Below are positions 46,057 to 54,645 of a stretch of 64,000 nucleotides of DNA, piece after piece. The position numbers were made by a program, and so were the translations under genes. The notes beneath the pieces are model-generated. The model made no database searches and was not told the origin of the DNA. It saw only the letters and a program-made list of their open reading frames with translations. Source of the DNA: Chryseobacterium sp. SSA4.19 (lineage in GTDB: Bacteria > Bacteroidota > Bacteroidia > Flavobacteriales > Weeksellaceae); contig NZ_JAKVIP010000012.1 of assembly GCF_022601875.1 (NCBI RefSeq), forward strand, positions 62,001 to 126,000, in the 5' to 3' direction. How positions within the stretch are numbered: position 1 is the stretch's first letter; the number at the start of each line of letters is the position of its first letter.

Positions 46057-46578
46057 ATGCGAATAGATTTTACAGGCTCACATCGAGTCGGAAAAACAAC
46101 TTTGGCAGAAGAGATCGCTGATAGTTTACCTGATCATGAATTTATAATTGAACCTTACTTACAACTTGAGAAGGAAGGATATTTGTTTTCAGAAATACCG
46201 ACATTGGACGATTATATTGAGCAATTCAATTTTTCTGTAGAACAGCTACAGAATAGTGGAGACAATGTGATTTTTGACCGTTGTCCATTAGACCTCTTGG
46301 CGTATGTTTATGCGGTTGGCAAAAAGAAAAATATATCCGATCTCTATAAAGAGATGTCCGCGGCAATTGCTGAGATTGACCTTTTGGTTTTTGTCCCCAT
46401 AGAAAAAGTTAATCTAATAGTTTGCCAGGAATCGGATCTGCCGAATCTAAGACAGGAAGTAAATGATATTTTAGAGGATTGGATCGGAGATTTCAGCAAT
46501 GAAATCCTTGAAGTAACCGGAACTTTAGAGAACCGGAAAAAGCAAATATTGGATAAGATAACTAATATGGAAAAATAG
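46057..46578 (+). CDS. P-loop nucleotide kinase-like ATPase
   Basis: A 173-aa protein of the AAA_28/thymidylate-kinase-like P-loop class. Walker A is GSHRVGKTT (7-15) at the N-terminus; a second conserved block is IFDRCPLDLLAYVYA, a DR-type lid/substrate motif; LLVFVPIEK resembles the third strand. Substrate unknown, probably a nucleotide, nucleoside or cofactor. It begins 20 nt after the VOC gene. Confidence 0.78.
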   Translation: MRIDFTGSHRVGKTTLAEEIADSLPDHEFIIEPYLQLEKEGYLFSEIPTLDDYIEQFNFSVEQLQNSGDNVIFDRCPLDLLAYVYAVGKKKNISDLYKEMSAAIAEIDLLVFVPIEKVNLIVCQESDLPNLRQEVNDILEDWIGDFSNEILEVTGTLENRKKQILDKITNMEK

Positions 46579-46815
46579 AACCTTATTTACACTCTTATTC
46601 TCTATTTGTAATATTTGGTCGCGACTACTTTTCAATTACGTTTTCTTTCTATAATTTCACTGCATTGAAAATGTATTAGCCTCGTTTGGTTGAAACTGGA
46701 CCTTTCCTTCATTTTTGCCCGCACTTCTAAAAATAGTTAATTGAGCAAAAAATTGACGATGGGTAATTTCGTACGCTATAATTCACTTTTTCCCTATTCG
46801 GCTTCTTTAAATAAC

Positions 46816-46823
46816 TATATTTG
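46816..46823 (+). promoter_or_regulatory. Bacteroidota -7 box
   Basis: TATATTTG (TAnnTTTG) within the 380-nt gap 46579-46958. Predicted transcription would start near 46830, just before the short interrupted frame at 46852 and the lipoprotein gene. No clear -33 box. Confidence 0.4.
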
Positions 46824-46851
46824 AATTTGAAACCTTCAAAAACAAATAGTT

Positions 46852-46962
46852 ATGAGAATAATCATGTTGATTTGACTGCTCATCGGAAGTCTCCTTCAGG
46901 CACTTCGTCCATATTTGTTCCATTATCTGCAAGCTAATACAAACACTATCACACTGAAATGA
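46852..46962 (+). pseudogene. Short membrane-peptide frame with internal TGA
   Basis: A 36-codon frame with a hydrophobic start (MRIIMLI, stop, LLIGSLLQALRPYLFHYLQ) is interrupted only by TGA at 46873-46875, one base from TGG (Trp). Its final TGA overlaps the lipoprotein ATG (ATGA), the pattern of translational coupling. It may be a decayed upstream peptide; it may also be chance. Confidence 0.25.
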
Positions 46963-47747
46963 TAAGATCGATCAGCTTTTTGAGTCTAATACTATTACTG
47001 AACTCCTGCATTTCATCTAAAGGTATTTTTATTGAGAATCCACAAAATAATGAAAATGAAAATCCTTACAATTATGATAATAATATATATTTATCCAATA
47101 GAGAATACTTTTATACTTATCAGATAGTTAAAGGCGATGATTCATTGAAATATAAAATTGACAGTGACAGTATTTTTTCATTATTAAAATATAATTCAAA
47201 AGATGATAAGGCAATTGATCTATTGAGTATCAAAACACTGAAAACAAAAGGTCCGATATTCCAAGACCATCCGGATTATAGCCAAACAGAAATTATTTTA
47301 TCTCATTTAAATTCTAATAAAAAAACAATAACCAGTGAACTTACCGGTGTTATAGAAAATAATACAAATGTCTGGTTGCATCCTTTCCGAATGAATGCTT
47401 TCCAAATATTACAATTTTCGCCATTTCCATACGTAAAACCTAATGAGTCTAAAAAATACAAATGGAATTTAAAAATTGGTGAACATTGGAACGAATTAAA
47501 AGACATTACCTGGAAAGGTAAATTGAACCTGAAATGTGTTTATGAAAACACGCTAAAAGATAAAAAGATCATATTACCATTTGGTACCATAAATACAATT
47601 GAGACAAAATCGAGTTGTTCCTCGAAAATTGGAAAAACTTTTTTAACATCGTATTTCAATGAACAATTGGGATTTGTTTGTTTACAATATTTACTTCCTA
47701 AAGATGAAAAAATTATAATTAGCTTGGAAAAAATTGAGAATAAATAA
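46959..47747 (+). CDS. Lipoprotein, function unknown
   Basis: A 262-aa lipoprotein: signal MIRSISFLSLILLLNSC with the lipobox cysteine at 17. The mature part starts with an Asn/Glu-rich stretch and then a strand-rich domain (KKYKWNLKIGEHWNELKDITWKG, ILPFGTINTIETKSSCSSKIG) resembling lipocalin-like or DUF-type outer-membrane lipoproteins. It lies upstream of a serine hydrolase on the same strand. No function can be assigned. Confidence 0.75.
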   Translation: MIRSISFLSLILLLNSCISSKGIFIENPQNNENENPYNYDNNIYLSNREYFYTYQIVKGDDSLKYKIDSDSIFSLLKYNSKDDKAIDLLSIKTLKTKGPIFQDHPDYSQTEIILSHLNSNKKTITSELTGVIENNTNVWLHPFRMNAFQILQFSPFPYVKPNESKKYKWNLKIGEHWNELKDITWKGKLNLKCVYENTLKDKKIILPFGTINTIETKSSCSSKIGKTFLTSYFNEQLGFVCLQYLLPKDEKIIISLEKIENK

Positions 47748-47797
47748 ACCCTTTAACTAACAAGGGTTATTATAAAACCGCTGAAACTTGAATAAAG

Positions 47798-49555
47798 ATG
47801 CCATTCAAAAAATTAAGTAGATCATCAATTATACTTTTTGTGTTTTTTATTTTTTCAAAGACTGAAGCACAGACAGATAATAGCTTCAGTATTAGGAAAC
47901 TCGCGCAATCATCTGACGAATTCTTTAATAAGAATCTGCTGCAAAACAAAAACAGCGTTGGTCTAAGTGCTGCGATCATCGTAAATGATTCAGTGATCTG
48001 GTCAAACGGATTCGGATACGCAGACAAATTGAACAAAGTACCCATGACAGCCAATACGGTCGTCAATATGGGCTCAATAACCAAAACATTTACTTCGTTA
48101 AGCGTGATGCAGCTTCAGCAAAAAGGATCATTAAATATAAACAATCCATTAAACAGCTATCTCACTGATTTCAGGCCTAAAACAAAAAATATCGACATAA
48201 GGGATATTACGATAAGATCCGTTCTTACCCACACATCAGGTATTCAAGCCGACATATGGAAGAATTCAGATCTGAGATCTGGAAAGTACACTGACGTATT
48301 AGGTTATATCAATAATACCTATATTACCTATCCGCCAGGTATGGTAGGTTTATATTCAAATGCAGGTTATAATATTTTAGGAACTTTGGTGAAAGCAGTA
48401 AGCAAACAAGATTATGCGGACTATGTCCATCAAAATATTTTTGCCCCGCTTGGCATGAGCCGATCCGGATTTGCAATGGATGGCTTAAAATATCGTTCGA
48501 AGATCTATCTTGGTGGAAATGAAGTGGAAGAATATGAATTGCGGGATATTGCATCCGGCGGGATTTATACCAACATCAATGACTTTTCCAAATATGCGAT
48601 CGAACTGATGAAAGCCTATAACGGAGAAAGTTCTTCGATAATAGATTCCCGAACTATTCATGAAATGTTTTCACTGCAAAACCAAAATGTACCTATTGAA
48701 AGTAATAAAAAAGGATTAGGATGGTTTATGTTTAAGAATGATTCCAATTTTGCTGTGTACCATGCGGGAAGTGCCGGATTTGCACAGGCAAAACTGCTAT
48801 TGATTCCCAAAAGTAAATTTGCGGTGATTGTAATGACAAACTCAGCAGAAGGTGGCGCAATTGCAGAAGAATTTTGTTTCAGTTTCCTGAACAAGTACCA
48901 ATTGAGTATCAGCGACCTGTTTCCTGCTCCCATAACAGGAAAAATTCATAGTTCTTCAACTCATATCAGATTATCCCGGCACAGCCTGAAAAGGTATTTA
49001 GGTAATTATGCTCAAGACGAAGATTATATAAAGGTCATTTTAGAAAAAGACCGTCTTAGGCTTATTGATGGGGAAAGACAATATTTTCTCACTCCTTTAT
49101 CGAGGGATGAATTTCTACCTACTGAAATATTTCCAAATGATAGCTTAGTGGAAAGGAGCAACAAAAGATTTGTTTTCAAGAAAGTGAATAACGAAAATTT
49201 TTTATTTCAAAGAATTGGAGATCGTGAGTACGAATCCGGACTAAAACTCAAAAACGTCGATCGCTCTGTGTGGGAGAATAAAACTGGAAAATACAAGCAT
49301 TTCGGATATCAAATGCTGATTGGCGATACAAAATTCAAAGAAGTTGAAATTTATATATCGGAAGACAACGTTTTGATGATGAAGCTTACAACATTTGGTA
49401 GTGTAAGACATATACCTTTACGTATAATAACACCTGATCATGCTGTTACCTGTGGCATAAATGCGGGTTTCGGAGGATTTAATGTTAGCTTCTCTGAAAA
49501 AGATGACCAAAAAGTAGTTGACTTTGCGGGTTTGACATTTAGAAAGGACAGATGA
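47798..49555 (+). CDS. Serine hydrolase with C-terminal extension
   Basis: A 585-aa secreted beta-lactamase-fold hydrolase. A signal peptide at the N-terminus (IILFVFFIFSKTEAQ) is followed by SITK (GSITKTF), YSN (LYSNAGYNIL) and HAG (HAGSAGF) motifs. A roughly 200-residue C-terminal beta-rich domain (KRYLGNYAQDEDYIKVILEKD) resembles the DUF3471-like domain of such proteins. All three catalytic motifs look intact. Substrate unknown. Confidence 0.88.
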   Translation: MPFKKLSRSSIILFVFFIFSKTEAQTDNSFSIRKLAQSSDEFFNKNLLQNKNSVGLSAAIIVNDSVIWSNGFGYADKLNKVPMTANTVVNMGSITKTFTSLSVMQLQQKGSLNINNPLNSYLTDFRPKTKNIDIRDITIRSVLTHTSGIQADIWKNSDLRSGKYTDVLGYINNTYITYPPGMVGLYSNAGYNILGTLVKAVSKQDYADYVHQNIFAPLGMSRSGFAMDGLKYRSKIYLGGNEVEEYELRDIASGGIYTNINDFSKYAIELMKAYNGESSSIIDSRTIHEMFSLQNQNVPIESNKKGLGWFMFKNDSNFAVYHAGSAGFAQAKLLLIPKSKFAVIVMTNSAEGGAIAEEFCFSFLNKYQLSISDLFPAPITGKIHSSSTHIRLSRHSLKRYLGNYAQDEDYIKVILEKDRLRLIDGERQYFLTPLSRDEFLPTEIFPNDSLVERSNKRFVFKKVNNENFLFQRIGDREYESGLKLKNVDRSVWENKTGKYKHFGYQMLIGDTKFKEVEIYISEDNVLMMKLTTFGSVRHIPLRIITPDHAVTCGINAGFGGFNVSFSEKDDQKVVDFAGLTFRKDR

Positions 49556-49704
49556 AATATCAACAGCTAATATTGCATTTGTTCACACAGAGTCGGTAGA
49601 CAACTTTGAAGAAGAGATTGTATCGTAAACATTTGTGTGAAGACCATTCTCATTTCAGGTCATTTCTGGCATTATTTTATCAACACTAATGATAAAGATA
49701 ATAA

Positions 49705-50231
49705 ATGGAAGATTTGCTACTTGAAAATTGGGAAAAACTTGGACAGGTCGCACTGATGACGATTGCCTCTTTTGTCATTCTATTCCTTTTCATCAGGATC
49801 TCAGGTAAAAGGACACTGGCCAAGTTCAACGCTTTTGATTTTGTGGTCACGGTCGCTCTGGGTTCCACATTGGCCTATATGATTCTTGCGATGGTTCCCT
49901 TAGCAGAAGGTGTAATGGTGTTATTTCTTATAATAGCATTACAATACCTGTTCGCAAAACTGCCAGTACATCCGATAAGATGGAACATCTGATCAATTCC
50001 TCTCCACGCTTATTGTTCTATAAAGGCAAATACCTCAAAGACAATATGAGCACCGAGGCTATAACGGTTGATGAAATCAACGCTGTAGTGCGTCAGGAAG
50101 GAATTGAAAAGTTAGATGATGTTCTGGCAGTTGTCATCGAGCTCAATGGAGAGATCAGTGTCATCAAAAGATCGGATACTCCAGGCGGTAAAAGTTCTTT
50201 AGAGGATCTTGATATTCCTGACGGTCAGTAA
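49705..50231 (+). pseudogene. DUF421/YetF family membrane protein, frameshifted
   Basis: The first frame (49705-49992) has membrane segments (ASFVILFLFIRISGKRTLAKF, VMVLFLIIALQYLFAKL) of the DUF421/YetF family. The second frame (49980-50231) carries the cytoplasmic domain, INSSPRLLFYKGKYLKDNM and following. Adding one base near 49957-49965 joins them as AKL-x-STSDKMEHLINSSP. A one-base deletion, real or a sequencing error, has therefore split an otherwise complete gene of about 175 codons. Confidence 0.75.
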
Positions 50232-50339
50232 AACATAGATGCTCTGTACGAAGTAATATCTTTATGAAACAATTTGATACTTGTATTTAACAGTTTTACT
50301 TCACTAAAGAATCGTTTTAGGAGGCACTATTTTGAAAAT

Positions 50340-51500
50340 CTATTTTTTCGTCTTAACTGTTTTTAGCCAGCTTTGGTAGATCGGAAACCAAACCCGGTCA
50401 CCATTAGATCCGTTGCATAGAATAATGATACCGCTCTTAGTTGGCAGGTCCAAAAATAGAGCTGCACTCCAGCCTACATTTTCGCCGGTATGCCCTATGG
50501 TTCTGAAACCTTCATAATTCATAAACCGATATCCCAGCCCGCTTTCACCTTCGTTGGAAGATGGGAGGACAGGCTTTTCCATTAACTTGATGGTTTCAGG
50601 TTTCAAAACTTTATTCAATTGTTTTGGATCACGGTTAATTGACAATTCTGCAAAATGTGCCAGATCTTTGATCGTGGTCTGAAGTCCTGCCGCTGCTTTT
50701 TCAGTGAAGATCCGGTTTTTTATAGGATTACCATTCTCATCATATGCCGTTGCTGAAGTAGCCATCATTTCTGCTGTCCATTCATAATTGGTATTCTTCA
50801 TTCCAAGTGGCAGGAAGATATTACTTTTCATATAGGTGGCAAAACTCTGTTTCGTTCTCTCTTCAAGGAGCAGTTGTGCAAGAGTGTAGCCTCCCCCGGA
50901 ATAGTCCCATTTAGTTCCCGGCTCGCTGATAAGATGTACGGTTTCACCATTGCGTTTGGTTTTTCCGTTTAATGATTCTTCCAGACTAAGCAGTGTTATT
51001 CCTTGGTCTGATCCTCCGTAATCGTGGACCGAAAGTCCTGCGGTATGGCTTAAGATCCGTCTCAGTGTTACTTTTGATCTGTCAAATTCGGATTCCGGCA
51101 GATGCCACCGGGTTAGATATTGATCAACGGGATCATCCAGTTTAATAAGACCTTTTTCAGTAAGCTGCATAAAGCCCCAGGCAGATACCAGCTTGGAAAT
51201 AGAGCCAATATTAAAGATCGTTTCAGAAGTTACTGGTTTTTTGCTTGCAAGATCCGCATAACCGCTCGATTGTATCCAGGCAATCTTTCCATCCCGAATC
51301 ACGGCTACTGCAACTCCGGGAACATTATTCTTTACGGTAAGCTCATTACTTAATGTTTCAATTTCTTCATACATCGGATCTGTCGTATGAAGAATTGAAT
51401 TCTGAGAGTGCCTGGTTGCCGAACAAGAGAAAATCATTCCCAAACAGACGATCAACAAGGTAAATGAGAAGAAGCTTTTTAGGTGAATAGTATTTCCCAT
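50340..51500 (-). CDS. Serine hydrolase lipoprotein (beta-lactamase fold)
   Basis: A 386-aa protein with a lipoprotein signal (FTLLIVCLGMIFSC, cysteine near 26). The catalytic motifs are SISK (GSISKLVSAW), YSG (WDYSGGGYTL) and HTG (HTGENVGW). It is the third hydrolase of this fold within 8 kb. It is probably anchored in a membrane facing the periplasm or outside. Substrate unknown. Confidence 0.88.
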   Translation of the reverse strand: MGNTIHLKSFFSFTLLIVCLGMIFSCSATRHSQNSILHTTDPMYEEIETLSNELTVKNNVPGVAVAVIRDGKIAWIQSSGYADLASKKPVTSETIFNIGSISKLVSAWGFMQLTEKGLIKLDDPVDQYLTRWHLPESEFDRSKVTLRRILSHTAGLSVHDYGGSDQGITLLSLEESLNGKTKRNGETVHLISEPGTKWDYSGGGYTLAQLLLEERTKQSFATYMKSNIFLPLGMKNTNYEWTAEMMATSATAYDENGNPIKNRIFTEKAAAGLQTTIKDLAHFAELSINRDPKQLNKVLKPETIKLMEKPVLPSSNEGESGLGYRFMNYEGFRTIGHTGENVGWSAALFLDLPTKSGIIILCNGSNGDRVWFPIYQSWLKTVKTKK

Positions 51501-51569
51501 AAATTTTAATTAGCCAATATTCAAATATCCGAAATAATAATCAGCTGCAATAAAATATTAATTACGTTT

Positions 51570-52052
51570 TTATCTTTTCACTCTTTTCATTGGAAAGGTC
51601 TGTTTGCGTTTCTGTCCGTTTTTTGTTCCTGAAATTTCGGCTATCAATGAATCTGAAGTGATTTTTGTGTAAGCGATGATCTGCGGAAAGTCGTGTTGTG
51701 GATTTTCAAAGACCAATTGATCTTCAGAAATGGTTTTGGCGGCAAAACGAACAGGCAAATCATCATTTTGGTTTTTAACAGTCGGAATGTAAAACAACTT
51801 TTTATTTTCCTGCAATAGGCGGATATTTTCAAAAACAATCGTGTCTTGGTCTTTGATACTATAACTTTTTCCCGAAAATTCATTATTGCCAGCCTTGGTC
51901 CAGGTTTCATAGATACTGCCTCTTTGGGTTTTATTTTCCCAGGTCCCAATCAGCCATTCAGCTTTTTGAATGTCGTTTGTCCTTTTTATTGTCCAGGCAT
52001 ATAGAATAGCCAAACTAACAACCGTAATAAAAAATTTTGTTCCTGTTTTCAT
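51570..52052 (-). CDS. DUF6265 family protein
   Basis: A 160-aa protein of the DUF6265 family. An N-terminal membrane/signal segment (FFITVVSLAILYAW) is followed by a small beta-barrel-like domain: AEWLIGTWENKTQRGSIYETW, FSGKSYSIKDQDTIVFE, LVFENPQHDFPQIIAY. This is the usual pattern of the family, whose function is unknown. It is followed downstream by the serine hydrolase gene on the same strand. Confidence 0.8.
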   Translation of the reverse strand: MKTGTKFFITVVSLAILYAWTIKRTNDIQKAEWLIGTWENKTQRGSIYETWTKAGNNEFSGKSYSIKDQDTIVFENIRLLQENKKLFYIPTVKNQNDDLPVRFAAKTISEDQLVFENPQHDFPQIIAYTKITSDSLIAEISGTKNGQKRKQTFPMKRVKR

Positions 52053-52178
52053 AATTTTAGCTCATTGAATGATTGTCATTTTATTTAATTTCCAAACACG
52101 GGATAACTTCCTTGCTGAAAGTTTAGATGACAAAGTTGCAATGCTTTTGAAAACTAAAATTGTAAAAATGGGACAAGT

Positions 52179-52994
52179 CTAATCCGTTCCGTAAAAAAGT
52201 GAAGACATTTTGAGGTGAGTGCCATAAAATTCTTTGGGCGTAGATCCGGTAAATTCTTTAAATTCTTTGATAAAGTGTGCCTGGTCGTAATACTCGTTTT
52301 CGTAAGCCAATTCAGCGAGGTTGGAAAACTGATCATTCAACAACATTTTGAGCGCAGCTTGTAATCGAATTGTCCTGGATAGTTGTTTCGGACTTAGACC
52401 AATGGCTGAAGAAAATTTCCGTAACAATTGTCTTCGATTAACTTGGGTAAGCGTGGACAATTCGTCAACCGAGAGTTGCCCGTTGGCTGTTATAATCGTT
52501 TCAACCGTTGATTTGACAATGCGGTCAATGTTTTCTATGTCAGTCAGTCGATCCAGTAAAAATTTTTCAACAATCTTTATTTTCTCCAGAATGGAATTGG
52601 CATTTAAAACCTGTTGCTCAATTTCCTGCCCATCCTTTCCAAACAGCTTTTCCAATGAAACGGCTGTATTTTCCATCTCCTTTATGGAATTAATGGTAAA
52701 AGGCAAAAATCCTTCCGGATGAAAGCGGACGGAGAAAATTCCGGTTTCGCCAGTAGGCTCTATGTCAAGTGGTCGTGTCAGTTGACCGATGACAAAACAT
52801 CTGGGCTGGATAATGCTATTCCCATTATTCAAGTATTGTTTGTATAGATCACCATAATGAAAGATCATCTCCATACATCCGTCAGGAACGATGGTTTGCT
52901 TTTCAGGCGTTTCTTCTTTCGGGCTTTCCAATGTCCAATAACATCTGATAAATGTTGTCAAGTCCTGATCCGGTTCAAATGTCTGGTAATTCAT
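52179..52994 (-). CDS. AraC family regulator with DUF6597-type sensor
   Basis: A 271-aa regulator. The N-terminal domain begins FEPDQDLTTFIRCYWTLE and contains VPDGCMEMIFHYG, the DUF6597 cupin-like sensor. The C-terminal AraC HTH includes LSVDELSTLTQVNRRQLLRKF and LAELAYENEYYDQAHFIKEF followed by TGSTPKEF. It is first in the - strand group with DUF6265 and the serine hydrolase and may control them. Confidence 0.9.
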   Translation of the reverse strand: MNYQTFEPDQDLTTFIRCYWTLESPKEETPEKQTIVPDGCMEMIFHYGDLYKQYLNNGNSIIQPRCFVIGQLTRPLDIEPTGETGIFSVRFHPEGFLPFTINSIKEMENTAVSLEKLFGKDGQEIEQQVLNANSILEKIKIVEKFLLDRLTDIENIDRIVKSTVETIITANGQLSVDELSTLTQVNRRQLLRKFSSAIGLSPKQLSRTIRLQAALKMLLNDQFSNLAELAYENEYYDQAHFIKEFKEFTGSTPKEFYGTHLKMSSLFYGTD

Positions 52995-53091
52995 TTGGCT
53001 TCTTTTTGATAAAAATTATTCTACCTAAAAACTTCATAGTGATTCAAATATAATCAATCTTCGCACAAGAGATTGATGGATAATCTATCAT

Positions 53092-53251
53092 AAACCTGCG
53101 TAATTTAAATACAGGTTAGCTGGAAACCTGCGCAAAATGTGCACAGGTCAGCTTAGAACCGGCTCAAAAAGTAAGCCGCTCATCCCAAAGCCGGCTCAGA
53201 ATTTGAGCCGGGTACTGTTAATGCGGCTCAAAAATTGAACAACCCTGATGT
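53092..53251 (+). repeat. Five tandem units with an exact 32-bp period
   Basis: Units begin at 53092, 53124, 53156, 53188 and 53220. Units one and two share AAACCTGCG and CAGGT(T/C)AGCT; units three to five share CCGGCTCA or GCGGCTCA. Each of the first four can form a hairpin: AACCTG/CAGGTT, ACCTG/CAGGT, CGGCT/AGCCG, and CCGGCTCA/TGAGCCGG (perfect 8 bp). It is not CRISPR: the units differ in sequence and there are no separate spacers. It probably consists of protein-binding iterons or a transfer/recombination site. Confidence 0.65.
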
Positions 53252-53634
53252 TATTGTTTTTTCTGCTTTTTTTCTTTTCAAAAGTAATTATTGCAACTTA
53301 TTAATAATCAATTAAATGCAGTTTCATTTCAGAGCTCTGAAAAAAATAGCGGTATAAGTAGCAAGATGTGTCTTTTTATATACAAACTTTTCAAGTTGTA
53401 CATCCAAAGACTCTCTTGCCTTTTTGCAAAAGGGGAAAAGACTTCGGAACTCGTCTTTTTTCATTGTAAACAATATGGTAGATTCCAATTTATTCTTTTT
53501 TAATCTCCAAAAGATTCCTGCATCATCCAGATTGTTCTTATTTAGCCCACACTCCTCTAACACTATTGTTTTCAATGTTTTAATGCTACAACTTTGTAGA
53601 AGAAAACTAAGTCAAAAACAAAAATGAAGTAGTT
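53252..53634. other. Gene-poor stretch before the HTH genes
   Basis: AT-rich, with no recognisable gene. An 83-codon - strand frame (53324-53575) is lysine-rich and unlike any family I know; I do not support it as a gene. The region joins the 32-bp repeat array to the small HTH gene at 53635 and may hold its promoter. Confidence 0.4.
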
Positions 53635-53892
53635 ATGATCGTAAACCTAATCACCAAAGAAGACCTTCAGGAATTTAGAACCGAATTGCTGGAAGACCTA
53701 CAAAACCTGTTTCAAATAAAAATTTCCCAGCAGAAACTATGGCTGCGTTCGTCAGAGGTCAAAGCACTTCTGAAAATTTCTTCCGGAACCTTGCAAAATC
53801 TCCGCATTAATGGAACCTTATCTTACACTCGTATTGGCGGAACACTATATTACAATTACAAAGACATCGAAGAAATGCTGAAAAAGAAGTAA
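53635..53892 (+). CDS. Small HTH (MerR/excisionase-like) protein
   Basis: An 85-aa protein. The C-terminal half is an HTH_17-type winged helix: LWLRSSEVKALLKISSGTLQNLR, then NGTLSYTRIGGTLYYNYKDIEEML. Such proteins are common beside mobilisation and integration genes in Bacteroidota elements, where they act as excisionases or regulators. It is 28 nt upstream of a second element-type gene and follows the 32-bp repeat array, a likely binding target. Confidence 0.82.
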   Translation: MIVNLITKEDLQEFRTELLEDLQNLFQIKISQQKLWLRSSEVKALLKISSGTLQNLRINGTLSYTRIGGTLYYNYKDIEEMLKKK

Positions 53893-53920
53893 TGATATTT
53901 CACATCACCGAAACCAAATT

Positions 53921-54250
53921 ATGAATTATATTAAACACCTCACGGCTTTCTACGAAAAGGTGGCTCAGGACAATTCGCTTAATCCATCACACATCAGCCT
54001 CTATTTAGCCTTATTCCAGTTCTGGAACTTCAGCCGCTTCCGAAATCCGGTCAGTATTTCCCGTGATGAGGTGATGCGCATTAGTAAAATTCGTTCAAAA
54101 GCTACCTACCATAAATGCCTGAAGAATCTTCATTCTTCGGGCTATATTGATTATCAGCCGTCTTATAATCCGTTTCAGGGAAGTCAGGTGGTGATGGTGG
54201 ATTTTGGTGGAGAGTTGAAGGTTGGTGGAAGGAAAAATAAAACTTACTAG
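53921..54250 (+). CDS. ICE-associated winged-helix regulator
   Basis: A 109-aa protein with NPSHISLYLALFQFWNFSRF and a winged helix (VSISRDEVMRISKIRSKATYHKCLKNLHSSGYIDY). It resembles small regulators seen in transfer or replication modules of Bacteroidota elements. No integrase or transfer gene follows; a terminator-like hairpin and a defence operon come next, so this may be an element edge. Confidence 0.72.
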   Translation: MNYIKHLTAFYEKVAQDNSLNPSHISLYLALFQFWNFSRFRNPVSISRDEVMRISKIRSKATYHKCLKNLHSSGYIDYQPSYNPFQGSQVVMVDFGGELKVGGRKNKTY

Positions 54251-54259
54251 CTTCTAAAT

Positions 54260-54290
54260 AAGAAATCCCAATCAGTGTTTGGGATTTCTT
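54260..54290 (+). terminator. Hairpin terminator after the winged-helix gene
   Basis: AAGAAATCCCA (54260-54270) and TGGGATTTCTT (54280-54290), a perfect 11-bp stem with a 9-nt loop, 10 nt after the stop codon. There is no strong T-tract beyond the stem. Confidence 0.6.
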
Positions 54291-54554
54291 AAGAGAGTGA
54301 AACATTAACGTTAATCTATACTGAGTTCCATTTTTTTAAAGGCCTATTTACTCATAATTTATAAACTAAAACGGTTTTAATAAAAAGATTCAACAGATAA
54401 GTTGTAATAAAAAATAGTGATATCTTTCTTTCCAATACTCTTATTTTATTTTGTATATATATGTGGTTGTACCATATTTTTTGACGTTCATAAATTTCCC
54501 AAAATTTAAGTTTAATCAAAATTTTAATTAATTTTAAAGATTTAAAAGTTATAA

Positions 54555-54599
54555 TTACGGAAAACCGTAAATCTCACTAAAACTAATAATTTAATTTTG
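54555..54599 (+). promoter_or_regulatory. Promoter region of the Shango-like operon
   Basis: A small hairpin TTACGG-AAAA-CCGTAA (54555-54570) is followed by a -7 box TAATTTTG (54592-54599), 46 nt before the first start codon. No clear -33 element. The rest of the 395-nt gap 54251-54645 is AT-rich with no gene. Confidence 0.45.
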
Positions 54600-54645
54600 C
54601 TAGATTCCAAATATTGGAATCTCTAATAAACAGGAATTAAAAACT

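Noticed and set aside
53092..53251. Possible CRISPR array
   Set aside because: The period is fixed at 32 bp but the units are not identical, there are no unique spacers and no cas genes are nearby.
53324..53575. 83-codon - strand frame
   Set aside because: No family, no clear promoter; conflicting frames on the other strand are similar in quality.
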